DNA from: Brumimicrobium sp964346075
Lineage (GTDB): Bacteria > Bacteroidota > Bacteroidia > Flavobacteriales_D > Crocinitomicaceae
Reading direction: 5' to 3'
NCBI GenBank assembly: GCA_964346075.1
Contig: CAYFTH010000017.1
Span: forward strand, 1-37,710
Length of the DNA: 37,710 nucleotides
Of the stretch, positions 1-7,857 are shown piece after piece (position 1 is the first letter of the stretch; each line of letters starts with the position of its first letter). Under the pieces are notes generated by a model. That model was not told where the DNA came from, searched no databases, and saw nothing but the letters and a program-made list of their open reading frames with translations. Both the position numbers and the translations under genes were made by a program.

Positions 1-19
1 AGTTCATGCTGACTGAATT

Positions 20-53
20 GAGCTCACTTTCTCGATGGAAGTGGGCTCTTTTT
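20..53 (+). terminator. Rho-independent terminator of a gene to the left of the window
   Basis: A 10-bp stem (GAGCTCACTT, 20-29, with AAGTGGGCTC, 39-48; one T-G wobble) closes a 9-base loop and is followed by five T on the plus strand. The T run is on the plus side, so it ends a plus-strand transcript that starts outside the window. The minus-strand K+ channel gene ends just beside it, but on that strand no T run follows the stem. Confidence 0.75.
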
Positions 54-62
54 ATGTGAGCA

Positions 63-689
63 TCATTGTTCTCCTTCGTTCTTGAATTGGTTCAACTTAC
101 CAGACAAATAAGAAACCACAGTACCAAAACCAACGATACCTGACATGATTAATAAAGCGGCGAGTAGTTTTCCTATGTTGGTAACAGGATAATAATCGCC
201 ATAACCTACTGTAGAAACACTAATAAATGTCCACCATAATGCATCTTCCGCTGTTTTAATATTACCAACATTTTGTTCTGCCCACAGCACGAAAAAAGAA
301 GACAGTATGATCACCGACAGTAAAATCATCACGATCCCTCCGTACAAACTCGATCTGCGATTAGAACGCAAGTATTCGATCAATGTCTGAGCAGAGTTGA
401 AAAGACGAATAATGCGTATCACCCGAACAATTCTGGCCAGTCGAAATTCGTGCACCACCGGTATGGAGGATAGCAGGTCAAGCCATCCTACCGAAAAAAA
501 ATAACGTGATTTATTCTCAGCAGTAAACAATTCATCGAAGAAATCATAGAGAAAAAATGCGCAAAGTCCCCAATCATAATAGTTCAGCAAACGATAAAGC
601 TCTGAGTCGTGATTGAGAAAAAAAGAAACGAAAAGCATTCCAATACTTACAACAGAGAATATAGCAATAGTAAGTTTAGTGATCGACAT
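63..689 (-). CDS. Voltage-sensor-type potassium channel, six TM segments
   Basis: Inner-membrane cation channel of 208 aa, with the layout of a six-helix voltage-gated channel subunit that would work as a tetramer. Hydrophobic segments lie at about residues 6-25, 37-52, 66-79, 84-100, 116-138 and 172-195. The S4-like segment has arginines at every third position (R83, R86, R89, R92, R95). The pore loop carries the K+ selectivity filter TVGYGD (T160-D165). There is no cytoplasmic RCK/TrkA domain, only a short polar tail, so gating by ligand is not suggested. The gene is monocistronic, with a good Bacteroidetes-type promoter just upstream. A second channel of the same superfamily lies at 32382-33236. 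Potassium selectivity and six-helix topology are well supported; real voltage dependence is inferred from S4. Confidence 0.9.
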   Translation of the reverse strand: MSITKLTIAIFSVVSIGMLFVSFFLNHDSELYRLLNYYDWGLCAFFLYDFFDELFTAENKSRYFFSVGWLDLLSSIPVVHEFRLARIVRVIRIIRLFNSAQTLIEYLRSNRRSSLYGGIVMILLSVIILSSFFVLWAEQNVGNIKTAEDALWWTFISVSTVGYGDYYPVTNIGKLLAALLIMSGIVGFGTVVSYLSGKLNQFKNEGEQ

Positions 690-705
690 ACACCTTTCTT
701 TTAAC

Positions 706-738
706 CAAAAGTAAGATTTCTTAGCACTGGTACATCAA
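706..738 (-). promoter_or_regulatory. Promoter of the K+ channel gene
   Basis: On the minus strand, TACTTTTG (713 to 706) matches the Bacteroidetes -7 consensus TAnnTTTG exactly. A TTG (738 to 736) lies 22 bases upstream as the -33 element. The start codon follows 16 bases after the -7 box, giving a very short leader. Confidence 0.6.
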
Positions 739-757
739 GAAAAAACATGTTTCCCGC

Positions 758-1441
758 TCACCTTGTTTTTTTTCGTAGCCATTCATGTATGATTGCAATC
801 GGAAATAACATGAAAAAGTTATAGAAAATATCCTCTACGGGAATGGTATAAATACGTGGCCCCATAATATGCTCTTCACTATACCAAACGACAGGTTCAG
901 GGGTTGCAGCACCAGTCAGAACACCATTAACAATTAAAAACGGTAGTTGAGTAAGAAGAAATGCAACTAAGAAATATGGATACCACTTTGGTGTAAATCC
1001 AAAATAGACAATCCAGTTGATTATTCCTGCACCGAGGAGAGCATAAAATGTGTACCAATTCTCATGAAAATAGATGGCCAGGAAAAGTGAAGTCAACGTG
1101 AATACCAACGAGAAATAGTAAGAAATACGAACAGGTCGGAAACTGGGGAAGTATGCCTTAACAACCTCATAAATGAAAAGACAGGCATAAGGTACAGTAA
1201 AAAAAAAGAGGCATTCTTCTAATGGAAGATTAAAAATGGTAATTCCTGTAAGGTAGTCTGGGTTGAACCCCCAAATACCATTCTCAGTAAAATAGACATC
1301 CCAGGCAATAAATCCAGCGCCGACTAATATTATTCCAGGAAGAATTGTTTTCCAGTGGGTATAAAAATGTACTTTTTTGTCGAAACTGAGCACGAATGGC
1401 CCTGCTAAACTCAAAATGTTAATCCAGAGGTATAAACTCAT
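758..1441 (-). CDS. Lycopene cyclase, fused two-half (CrtYc-CrtYd/CarR) type
   Basis: Integral membrane lycopene cyclase of 227 aa that forms the beta-ionone ring(s) of carotenoids. It consists of two tandem half-domains of the heterodimeric CrtYc/CrtYd family. Each half has the conserved P-x-E-E/D motif: P73-L-E-E76 in the first and P201-V-E-D204 in the second. About six hydrophobic helices are visible. A longer reading frame extends upstream inside crtZ, but the ATG at 1441 is preferred: it overlaps the crtZ stop in an ATGA arrangement (1438-1441), typical of translational coupling, and the extension has no family-like sequence. It is the last gene of the carotenoid operon. This differs from the soluble FAD-dependent CrtY cyclase. 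Whether it makes one or two rings cannot be read from the sequence. Confidence 0.85.
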   Translation of the reverse strand: MSLYLWINILSLAGPFVLSFDKKVHFYTHWKTILPGIILVGAGFIAWDVYFTENGIWGFNPDYLTGITIFNLPLEECLFFFTVPYACLFIYEVVKAYFPSFRPVRISYYFSLVFTLTSLFLAIYFHENWYTFYALLGAGIINWIVYFGFTPKWYPYFLVAFLLTQLPFLIVNGVLTGAATPEPVVWYSEEHIMGPRIYTIPVEDIFYNFFMLFPIAIIHEWLRKKTR

Positions 1442-1917
1442 GATTTTCCATGTTTCAGGCGATACGATCTCCTCGCTTCTTTGTAATATTTGAATGGAAC
1501 CACAAGCATTCCAAAACACTCACCGTGTTCCTTTCCCCTGTGTTTATGATGTACTTTGTGCGCCTTGCGAATCGCCATAAAAAAGGGGTGTTCTATATCG
1601 CGTAGAAATTTGAGACGGCGGTGAATGTAGACATCGTGGAAGAGAAAATAAGCAAATCCATAGGCTGCGATTCCAAACCCGATCCATACCGAGAGATAAG
1701 CGTTATTCATCATACCCAACATGATACACAGCCAGGAAGGAATGGCATAGATTAGAAAAAACACATCATTCCGCTCAAAAACACCTTCTTCAGGAACGTG
1801 GTGATCTTTGTGAAACCTCCACATAAATCCATGCATGACATATTTATGCATGGCCCAGGCACTGAACTCCATCACTACAAATGTCCCGATTAATACTAAA
1901 GGTCCCCACCAATACAT
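1438..1917 (-). CDS. crtZ: Beta-carotene hydroxylase (fatty acid hydroxylase/sterol desaturase superfamily)
   Basis: Non-heme di-iron membrane hydroxylase of 159 aa that adds the 3-hydroxyl to beta-ionone rings (beta-carotene to zeaxanthin, or the equivalent step on a monocyclic carotenoid). All four histidine clusters are present in order: H24-x4-H29, H36-x2-H39-H40, H94-x4-H99 and H120-x2-H123-H124. The length matches bacterial CrtZ. It lies 2 bp behind the CruF-like gene and overlaps the lycopene cyclase start by 4 bp, so the three are one transcript. The hydroxylase family includes other sterol desaturase-like proteins, but motif spacing, size and neighbours all point to CrtZ. Confidence 0.92.
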   Translation of the reverse strand: MYWWGPLVLIGTFVVMEFSAWAMHKYVMHGFMWRFHKDHHVPEEGVFERNDVFFLIYAIPSWLCIMLGMMNNAYLSVWIGFGIAAYGFAYFLFHDVYIHRRLKFLRDIEHPFFMAIRKAHKVHHKHRGKEHGECFGMLVVPFKYYKEARRSYRLKHGKS

Positions 1918-1919
1918 GT

Positions 1920-2573
1920 TTAAAAAATATTTTGAATCGTAAAAAACATTATCTGAATAAAAAACAGAACTACAGCCACTTTGTTTGGTTCGTTCAATCG
2001 GTTACCAAAATATAAAATCTGAAGCAATAATGCGACTAAAAACCAACCTATAAAATTAGATACAGGTATTGCGCCATTCCATGTCCAGTAATCACTTTCA
2101 ATGGCTACAGGTTCTATCAAAAGATCTAATGAGAGCATCAATGACGTCGCGAGAAAAGCTTTCAACAACCAGTGAGATTTAAGTCTGGCTACTACTGCTG
2201 CAGCAATAATGGTCAGCATGACCCAATTAATTCCAATGATTAGCGGCACTCCTGACCAAAGAGGACCAAGGTTTTTTCCATATACATAATCACCGAAAAG
2301 ATAGCCCGTGTGGACTCCAAGCCACTCAGCACTCATACCTATAAAAAAACCAAGGACGCAAAAAAGGTAAAAGCGTAAGGAGTGGTGAATCCGAGCGAGG
2401 ATCAAAATAACAAAGGAAACAGCAAGATTTAAAAAGCTGAGTTCCAAAAAAGAGTCGCGACTCTCAGAAAGTAGTCCAACTGTCCCTACAGTATAAAAGA
2501 TGATCAATAGGATTACCAGTAATAATCGCTTATACCGTCGAAAATATTCCTGAAACTTAACTGCTCGAATCAT
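1920..2573 (-). CDS. Carotenoid biosynthesis protein, CruF-like (DUF422)
   Basis: Polytopic membrane protein of 217 aa from the carotenoid biosynthesis protein family (DUF422), which includes CruF, the hydratase acting on the acyclic psi end of gamma-carotene-type carotenoids. About seven hydrophobic helices are seen. Conserved polar or charged residues sit inside them: the E-W-L-G-V-H-T-G-Y-L-F-G-D stretch near residues 83-95, and D-L-L-I-E-P-V-A with a following Y-W-x-W near residues 149-164. It is the first gene of the operon with crtZ and the lycopene cyclase. A hydratase plus cyclase plus hydroxylase suggests a monocyclic 1'-hydroxylated pigment of the saproxanthin/myxol kind; this is inference. 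Family membership is fairly sure, the exact substrate is not. Confidence 0.75.
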   Translation of the reverse strand: MIRAVKFQEYFRRYKRLLLVILLIIFYTVGTVGLLSESRDSFLELSFLNLAVSFVILILARIHHSLRFYLFCVLGFFIGMSAEWLGVHTGYLFGDYVYGKNLGPLWSGVPLIIGINWVMLTIIAAAVVARLKSHWLLKAFLATSLMLSLDLLIEPVAIESDYWTWNGAIPVSNFIGWFLVALLLQILYFGNRLNEPNKVAVVLFFIQIMFFTIQNIF

Positions 2574-2630
2574 TCTTCACTGTTACGGAAAAAGAAACAA
2601 CTGATTAAAGAAAAAGTTTCAGAGCAATAA

Positions 2631-3008
2631 TTACCATTGGCTATAGCCTCCTTCTAATTCAAGCACATGTTTAAACCCTGCTTCTTTCATTTTCTTCAAG
2701 GCTGTTGCACTTCTCCTTCCAGATTGACAATAAATTAAATATTTGTAATCTTTGGAAATCTGGTCGATGCCTCTTTGGAAAACAGCGCTAGTAACGTCGA
2801 GGCTCTTTGCTCCTTCTATATGGCCTGACTCATATTCTTCTACAGTACGGACGTCTAGCACAACATAATCTCCAGACTCCAGAGCAGTCTTGAATTCTTC
2901 CTGAGTTATACGTTCGATGCGTTCTGTTTGTGCTTTCTCAGGTTGCTGAGCAAATAAACTAAAAGAAGTTAAAAAAAGTAAAAATGAAAGGATACTCAAA
3001 ATTTTCAT
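2631..3008 (-). CDS. Periplasmic rhodanese-like domain protein
   Basis: Single-domain rhodanese of 125 aa. An N-terminal signal peptide (hydrophobic residues about 4-19, ending at A-Q-Q) sends it to the periplasm. The rhodanese fold follows, with the D-V-R-x2-E-E-Y motif near residues 52-59 and the active-site loop C94-Q-S-G-R-R-S. The cysteine would carry a persulfide. The family includes thiosulfate sulfurtransferases and many proteins of unknown substrate. It lies 57 bp upstream of the carotenoid operon on the same strand with no terminator visible between, so read-through is possible, but no functional link is implied. Confidence 0.88.
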   Translation of the reverse strand: MKILSILSFLLFLTSFSLFAQQPEKAQTERIERITQEEFKTALESGDYVVLDVRTVEEYESGHIEGAKSLDVTSAVFQRGIDQISKDYKYLIYCQSGRRSATALKKMKEAGFKHVLELEGGYSQW

Positions 3009-3158
3009 AATGTGTTATTTTAATATTTCTAGTTAAAAATACACAAAAGCAACGTCAATACCTATTTTGATCAATGGAAATTAATCAATTTTGAATCAAC
3101 CAATTGCGACAAGTCACAACACCGTATTTTCGGCTTAACTGAATCAATTGCGAAATAA

Positions 3159-3189
3159 TTGTAACGTCTACATTTTTTTTTGAACTTTG
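3159..3189 (+). promoter_or_regulatory. Promoter of the TIGR01777 epimerase gene
   Basis: TTG (3159-3161) is followed after 20 bases by GAACTTTG (3182-3189), which matches the TTTG core of TAnnTTTG with the first T replaced by G. The box overlaps a TTG codon at 3187 that could be mistaken for the gene start, so translation must begin further downstream. Confidence 0.5.
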
Positions 3190-3222
3190 CCCCGCTTTAA
3201 ATGTTCGATAACAAATCATATT

Positions 3223-4122
3223 TTGACGAAAGAAACCAGAAATATTGTCATAGCAGGAGGAACAGGCCTCATTGGAGAAGAATTGGTTAAAACACTTCGA
3301 GAAAGAGGTCATGATGTACGGGTGCTCAGTAGATCTCAAAAAGGCAAGGGCTTTTATCACTGGTCTCCTAAAGAGAAAAAGATAGATCCTGAAGCTTTCA
3401 ACAATGCAGATACGATCATCAATCTGGCTGGAGCGGGTATAGCGGATAAAAAGTGGTCTGAAAAACGTAAAAAAGCTATTGTAGATTCTCGCGTTAAATC
3501 GACACAAGTATTGCACGAAGCTAGTAAGAACGTGCCAACATTACGACAGTACATTTCTGCTTCTGGAATCAATTGTTACGGATACAATCAACCCGATCGT
3601 TTTCATCGAGAAACAGACGATTTTGGTAATGATTTCCTTTCCACTGTCGTAAAGCGATGGGAAGAAGCTGCGGATTTATTTCAAAATCGCTGTAAAGTAA
3701 CCAAAGTGAGAACCGGAGTAGTACTTACAAATGAAGGCGGAGCCCTCCCCACAATTGCCAAAACGGTTCAAAATTATGTGGGAGCACCCCTTGGATCTGG
3801 TGACCAATGGATGCCCTGGTTGACCAGAGAAGACATGGTTCGTATTTACGTTCATTTAATTGAAAATGAGTGCGAAGGAACCTTTAATGCCGTTGCAAAA
3901 AACACATCCAATAAAGCATTTACAAAGACGCTGGGTAAAGTGTTGAAAAAACCTGTTTTACCTATCCACGTTCCCGCTTTTGTTATGAAGCTTATACTCG
4001 GTGAAATGTCGTCTATGCTGTTGCAAGGGCTTAAAGCGGATCATAGTAAATTAAAAGACACTGGTTTCCAGTTCAAGCACACCGATCTCAATGAAGCACT
4101 TCAATCGATCTATAACGATTAA
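3223..4122 (+). CDS. TIGR01777 family NAD(P)-dependent epimerase (SDR39U1/YfcH-like)
   Basis: Atypical short-chain dehydrogenase/reductase of the TIGR01777 family, 299 aa with the start used here. The N-terminal Rossmann motif reads A-G-G-T-G-L-I-G. Further family motifs are visible: N-L-A-G-A-G-I-A-D-K-K-W, the S-A-S-G-I-N-C-Y-G active-site strand, R-T-G-V-V-L, and the C-terminal region of the DUF1731 type (P-V-L-P-I-H-V-P). Substrate is unknown for the whole family. The frame is open from 3187, but the TTG there lies inside the -7 box; the TTG at 3223 puts the Rossmann strand at the usual distance from the N-terminus. No ATG in this frame fits. The stop codon overlaps that of the convergent symporter gene (4119-4122). 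Confidence 0.85.
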   Translation: MTKETRNIVIAGGTGLIGEELVKTLRERGHDVRVLSRSQKGKGFYHWSPKEKKIDPEAFNNADTIINLAGAGIADKKWSEKRKKAIVDSRVKSTQVLHEASKNVPTLRQYISASGINCYGYNQPDRFHRETDDFGNDFLSTVVKRWEEAADLFQNRCKVTKVRTGVVLTNEGGALPTIAKTVQNYVGAPLGSGDQWMPWLTREDMVRIYVHLIENECEGTFNAVAKNTSNKAFTKTLGKVLKKPVLPIHVPAFVMKLILGEMSSMLLQGLKADHSKLKDTGFQFKHTDLNEALQSIYND

Positions 4123-5954
4123 ATCAATTTCCGCTTCATGTAACGCCATACCAATATAAGAGCTAAACCAAAAATAAGCACCACAAGACTGATCCACAAA
4201 GCAGTAACATATTGACCATAAATATAATTCCCCGTTGCAAATAAGCATCCAAAAACGACGACAGTTCCAAGTGCTGTTGCAGCAATACCGTAAGGAAGGT
4301 TCCAAGATTTTTTAGAGGTTACAATCGTTTCGCCATCTTGTTTTGCGTGAGCTCTGACTTTTTTCCATCCAGGACCACCAGGTTGTGTTTTTTGGTAAAA
4401 ACGATACAGTGTTGTTGACTTTTCAGGTGTAGTAAATAGTGTTGTTGCAACCCAACAAACTGTCGTTATAGCCACCACAAATGGATATTGTGCCCATTCC
4501 GGAAAAAAGCCCGCAGTGACTATTTGACCATCGATATTTTGAGCGCCAAATAAGCTAGCACCAACAGGAGTAAAATGGATGAGTAACGAAATTGTCCCTG
4601 AAGCGAACATCGCCACAATCTCACTCCATGCATTGATACGCCACCAAAACCAACGCAACAGAAATATGAGCCCAGTGCCCGCACCAAACATTAAAATAAT
4701 TTCGAAAAGTTGTTTAGCATCCTGAAGTATTAGTGCCAAACCACTACTGGCCACCATCAGTAAAATCGTAGAAAAGCGACCCGCAAAAACAAGTTCCTTT
4801 TCAGAGGCCTTAGGGTTCACGTGTTGTTGATAGAAATCGTTCACAATATAGGAAGATCCCCAATTGAGGTGCGTTGATATCGTCGACATGTAGGCAGCAC
4901 CTAACGATGCCAACACTAACCCCAGAAGTCCGGCAGGCAGGTGCGTCAACATTGCGGAATACGCTAAATCGTGCCCAAGTTTATCCTGAGCTACATTTGG
5001 AAAAGCTTCCTGCAGGCTGTTGATATCCGGATAAACGACTAATGAAGCTAATGCAACAACAATCCACGGCCATGGGCGAAGCGCATAGTGCATAATGTTA
5101 AAGAAAAAAGTAGCACCTACTGCGTGATTTTCATTTTTAGCCGCTAACATTCGCTGTGCGATATACCCCCCACCTCCAGGCTCTGCTCCCGGGTACCAAG
5201 CACTCCACCACTGCACTGCCAGAGGAATGATCAAAATCCCAATGAGCGCTTCAGGCTGGTCGAACCGGGGTAATAAATCAATTTTTTCATGGACATTAGC
5301 ATGTTCCAAAAGCGAGGTTAAACCACCAACTTCAGGCATATTAACGATATAAATCGCTGCACCAATTGCACCACCCATAGCCACAAAAAACAATAGAAAA
5401 TCTGTATAAAGTACGCCGCGAAAACCACCCAGAGCACTAAAAATAACGGTAATCGTGCCCGCAACACCAATAACCTCCAGTGCTGAAAACCCGAGCATCA
5501 CCTGACCAATTTTAATTGCAGCCAATGAAACAGCTGCCATCGCTATTATATTAAAACCAATGCCAAGATAAATGGCGCGAAAACCACGTAAAAATGCAGC
5601 TGGTTTTCCTCCATATCGCAATTCATAGAATTCCATATCGGTAGTTACGTTCGATCGCCTCCAAAGTTTGGCATATACAAAAACCGTGAGTAATCCCGTC
5701 AACAGAAAGGCCCACCAGATCCAATTACCTGAAACCCCATCTTCCCGGACAACATTAGTCACGAAGTTCGGGGTATCCGTAGAAAAAGTTGTTGCAACCA
5801 TTGAAAAGCCCAGCAACCACCAGGGCATATTTCTTCCTGATAAAAAAAACTCCTTACTGTTTTTTCCAGCGCGTTTAGAGACGACGATCCCGATAGATAC
5901 AATCGCTGCAAAAAACACAGCGATGATCACATAATCGATTGTAACGAGTTCCAT
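4119..5954 (-). CDS. Sodium:solute symporter (SSS family)
   Basis: Large inner-membrane transporter of 611 aa with about 13-14 hydrophobic helices, a member of the SSS family (TC 2.A.21, LeuT fold). The N-terminus has the family pattern of a first helix, a basic S-K-R-A-G-K-N-S-K-E-F-F-L-S-G-R-N loop, and W-W-L-L-G-F-S-M. A helix with A-A-Y-M-S-T-I-S-T-H-L-N-W-G-S-S-Y resembles the region that forms the Na2 sodium site in this family. The substrate (sugar, amino acid, carboxylate or other) cannot be assigned by eye. A polar cytoplasmic stretch near residues 500-545 separates the last helices. The gene stands alone and converges on the epimerase gene with a 4-bp overlap of stops. Confidence 0.9.
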   Translation of the reverse strand: MELVTIDYVIIAVFFAAIVSIGIVVSKRAGKNSKEFFLSGRNMPWWLLGFSMVATTFSTDTPNFVTNVVREDGVSGNWIWWAFLLTGLLTVFVYAKLWRRSNVTTDMEFYELRYGGKPAAFLRGFRAIYLGIGFNIIAMAAVSLAAIKIGQVMLGFSALEVIGVAGTITVIFSALGGFRGVLYTDFLLFFVAMGGAIGAAIYIVNMPEVGGLTSLLEHANVHEKIDLLPRFDQPEALIGILIIPLAVQWWSAWYPGAEPGGGGYIAQRMLAAKNENHAVGATFFFNIMHYALRPWPWIVVALASLVVYPDINSLQEAFPNVAQDKLGHDLAYSAMLTHLPAGLLGLVLASLGAAYMSTISTHLNWGSSYIVNDFYQQHVNPKASEKELVFAGRFSTILLMVASSGLALILQDAKQLFEIILMFGAGTGLIFLLRWFWWRINAWSEIVAMFASGTISLLIHFTPVGASLFGAQNIDGQIVTAGFFPEWAQYPFVVAITTVCWVATTLFTTPEKSTTLYRFYQKTQPGGPGWKKVRAHAKQDGETIVTSKKSWNLPYGIAATALGTVVVFGCLFATGNYIYGQYVTALWISLVVLIFGLALILVWRYMKRKLI

Positions 5955-5983
5955 GTGTTCAATTCAAAAGTTTGGTCAGACCC

Positions 5984-6015
5984 TAAAAGTAGTAACAATT
6001 CGAGGATTGGCGCAA
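5984..6015 (-). promoter_or_regulatory. Promoter candidate of the sodium:solute symporter
   Basis: On the minus strand, TTG (6015 to 6013) is followed after 21 bases by TACTTTTA (5991 to 5984), one mismatch from TAnnTTTG. The start codon lies about 30 bases downstream. Confidence 0.4.
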
Positions 6016-6221
6016 CCCTCTCTTATGTTATTAATCTTCAAAACAATAAAAATGCATTCTACAATGCAAACTTTTATAATTATCATGATGAACAGACCAC
6101 ATTTTTTATTAACTTAATTATGTTTTCGAGGTTCAAAACAAATTGAAATGAACCAGGTCAAAAAAAAATTGTTAAGAACAAAAAAATAGGCTAAAATTAA
6201 CGACAGATAAAAATATTTAAT

Positions 6222-6229
6222 TACATTTG
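6222..6229 (+). promoter_or_regulatory. -7 box upstream of bcp
   Basis: TACATTTG matches the TAnnTTTG consensus exactly, 42 bases before the bcp start codon. No clear TTG is seen at the -33 distance. Confidence 0.45.
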
Positions 6230-6271
6230 ATTATTATGTAATCATTTTAACGATTAAAAACACATCACAAC

Positions 6272-6733
6272 ATGGTAAGTTTAAGCAAAGGAGACAAGGC
6301 GCCAGAATTTAGTGGTAAAGATGAAAAAGGAAACACCGTAGAGCTGAGTGATTTTGAAGGAAAGAAGTTAGCATTATATTTTTACCCTAAAGACATGACA
6401 CCGGGCTGCACAAATCAAGCCTGTAATTTGCGGGATCATTTTGAAACACTGAAGCGTCACGGCATTAAGGTGGTGGGCGTGAGTCCTGACGATGAAAAAC
6501 GTCATCAAAAATTCATCGCAAAACATGATTTACCATTCACTTTAATTGCTGACCCTGATCATGAATTGCTCAAAGCTTATGACGTATGGGGGTTGAAAAA
6601 ATTTATGGGACGCGAATACGACGGTGTGCACCGCACTACCTTTCTGATCAATGAAGAAGGCAAGATTCACGACGTGATCAAAAAACCCAAAACCAAAGTT
6701 CATGCAGAAGAAATCTTAGATCGATTTGAATAA
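6272..6733 (+). CDS. bcp: Thioredoxin-dependent thiol peroxidase (BCP/PrxQ)
   Basis: Peroxiredoxin of the BCP/PrxQ class, 153 aa, that reduces hydrogen peroxide and organic hydroperoxides at the expense of thioredoxin. The peroxidatic cysteine is C46 in the T-P-G-C-T motif. The resolving cysteine C51 lies five residues later in the same helix, as in atypical two-cysteine BCP proteins. The length is that of the family, there is no signal peptide, and the protein should be cytoplasmic. It precedes recA on the same strand, but recA has its own promoter and a 71-bp gap, so the two may be only partly co-transcribed. Confidence 0.96.
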   Translation: MVSLSKGDKAPEFSGKDEKGNTVELSDFEGKKLALYFYPKDMTPGCTNQACNLRDHFETLKRHGIKVVGVSPDDEKRHQKFIAKHDLPFTLIADPDHELLKAYDVWGLKKFMGREYDGVHRTTFLINEEGKIHDVIKKPKTKVHAEEILDRFE

Positions 6734-6753
6734 TATTGATATTAATCTTAAGA

Positions 6754-6770
6754 TCGTAAAAAGTTTACGA
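6754..6770. promoter_or_regulatory. 17-bp perfect inverted repeat in the recA promoter (candidate operator)
   Basis: TCGTAAA, spacer AAG, TTTACGA: seven-base arms with complete symmetry. It ends 10 bases upstream of the exact -7 box of recA, so it covers the region where the -33 element should be. No T run follows and the loop would be three bases, so it is not a bcp terminator. A repressor or damage-response site is possible; no binding protein is known from this window. Confidence 0.5.
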
Positions 6771-6780
6771 CCTACTAACC

Positions 6781-6788
6781 TAAATTTG
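6781..6788 (+). promoter_or_regulatory. -7 box of recA
   Basis: TAAATTTG is an exact TAnnTTTG match, 16 bases before the recA start codon. A -33 TTG is not obvious; its expected position is taken by the inverted repeat at 6754-6770. Confidence 0.6.
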
Positions 6789-6804
6789 CTAAAAAATAAA
6801 CGAT

Positions 6805-7842
6805 ATGGCAGACTCAAAGAAAACAAAAGAAAAATCAGGTGCCAGCGCTGACAAAATGAAGGCGTTGCAGTTGACAATGGACAAAATGGAAAAAACCTTT
6901 GGAAAAGGCTCCGTTATGAAACTCGGAGATGGTGTAATCGAAGATGTTGAATCAATATCTTCAGGATCTGTGACAATGGATCTCGCGCTAGGCGTTGGAG
7001 GATATCCAAAAGGACGCGTAGTTGAAATTTATGGACCAGAATCTTCGGGGAAAACAACACTTGCTATTCACGCGATTGCAGAGGTACAAAAGAAAGGTGG
7101 CATAGCGGCAATTGTCGATGCTGAACACGCATTTGATCAATTTTATGCACAAAAACTGGGTGTTGACACCAGTGAGTTGATCATCTCACAACCCGACAAT
7201 GGAGAACAGGCTTTGGAAATAGCCGATAACCTCATTCGATCAGGAGCAATTGACCTTTTAGTGGTAGACTCTGTAGCGGCATTGACGCCAAAAGCGGAAA
7301 TTGAAGGTGAAATGGGCGATAGTCAAATGGGATTACAAGCCCGATTAATGTCTAAAGCGTTGAGAAAACTAACGAGCTCCATCAACAAATCGGGTACTTG
7401 TTGTATTTTTATCAATCAATTGCGGGATAAAATTGGTGTAATGTTCGGCAATCCTGAAACGACAACAGGAGGTAATGCATTAAAATTTTATTCTTCTGTC
7501 CGCGTAGATATTCGGCGTTCCAGCCAAATCAAAGACGGCGATGAAGTAATTGGCAACCGAACTAAAGTAAAAATTGTCAAAAACAAAGTGGCTCCGCCCT
7601 TTCGAAAAGCCGAATTTGATATTATGTACGGTGGCGGAATTTCCAAAGTTGGTGAGTTACTCGACCTCGGTGTTGACCTAAATATCCTGAAAAAGAGCGG
7701 ATCCTGGTTCTCTTATGGTGAAACGCGATTGGGCCAGGGACGAGATGCAGTCAAACAAATTATTGGAGATAATCCAGAATTGATGGAAGAGTTAGAAGAA
7801 AAGATTAAAGAAGCGCTCGCTTCCAAAGAGGAGCAGGTGTAA
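6805..7842 (+). CDS. recA: Recombinase RecA
   Basis: ATP-dependent strand-exchange protein of homologous recombination and SOS signalling, 345 aa, full length. The Walker A motif G-P-E-S-S-G-K-T-T lies near residues 76-84 and the Walker B strand L-L-V-V-D-S-V-A-A-L near 150-159. Also present are the D-S-Q-M-G-L-Q-A-R-L-M-S-K-A-L-R motif, the I-F-I-N-Q-L-R strand with the L2 loop (F-G-N-P-E-T-T-T-G-G-N-A-L-K-F-Y), and an acidic C-terminal tail. Its own -7 box, a candidate operator upstream and a strong terminator downstream make it a single-gene unit. No recX, cinA or lexA neighbour is present. Confidence 0.99.
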   Translation: MADSKKTKEKSGASADKMKALQLTMDKMEKTFGKGSVMKLGDGVIEDVESISSGSVTMDLALGVGGYPKGRVVEIYGPESSGKTTLAIHAIAEVQKKGGIAAIVDAEHAFDQFYAQKLGVDTSELIISQPDNGEQALEIADNLIRSGAIDLLVVDSVAALTPKAEIEGEMGDSQMGLQARLMSKALRKLTSSINKSGTCCIFINQLRDKIGVMFGNPETTTGGNALKFYSSVRVDIRRSSQIKDGDEVIGNRTKVKIVKNKVAPPFRKAEFDIMYGGGISKVGELLDLGVDLNILKKSGSWFSYGETRLGQGRDAVKQIIGDNPELMEELEEKIKEALASKEEQV

Positions 7843-7857
7843 ACTGCATATCGTTTC

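Larger units (their letters stand above)
5955..6271. other. Intergenic region between symporter and bcp
   Basis: 317 AT-rich bases between two divergent genes. It holds a promoter candidate for the symporter on the minus side, one for bcp on the plus side, and a 6-4-6 inverted repeat (TGCATT, 6053-6058, and AATGCA, 6063-6068). A 63-codon open frame at 5955-6146 has no features of a real protein. Nothing else recognised. Confidence 0.6.

Noticed and set aside
1442..1519. Longer lycopene cyclase starting at 1519
   Set aside because: The extension lies wholly inside crtZ in another frame; the ATGA overlap at 1438-1441 gives a standard coupled start.
5955..6146. 63-codon frame between the symporter and bcp
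   Set aside because: Asn- and Phe-rich sequence typical of AT-rich noncoding DNA, no promoter of its own, and it overlaps the symporter promoter region.
6754..6770. Inverted repeat read as a bcp terminator
   Set aside because: Three-base loop, AT-rich stem and no T run after it; the symmetrical site lies within the recA promoter instead.
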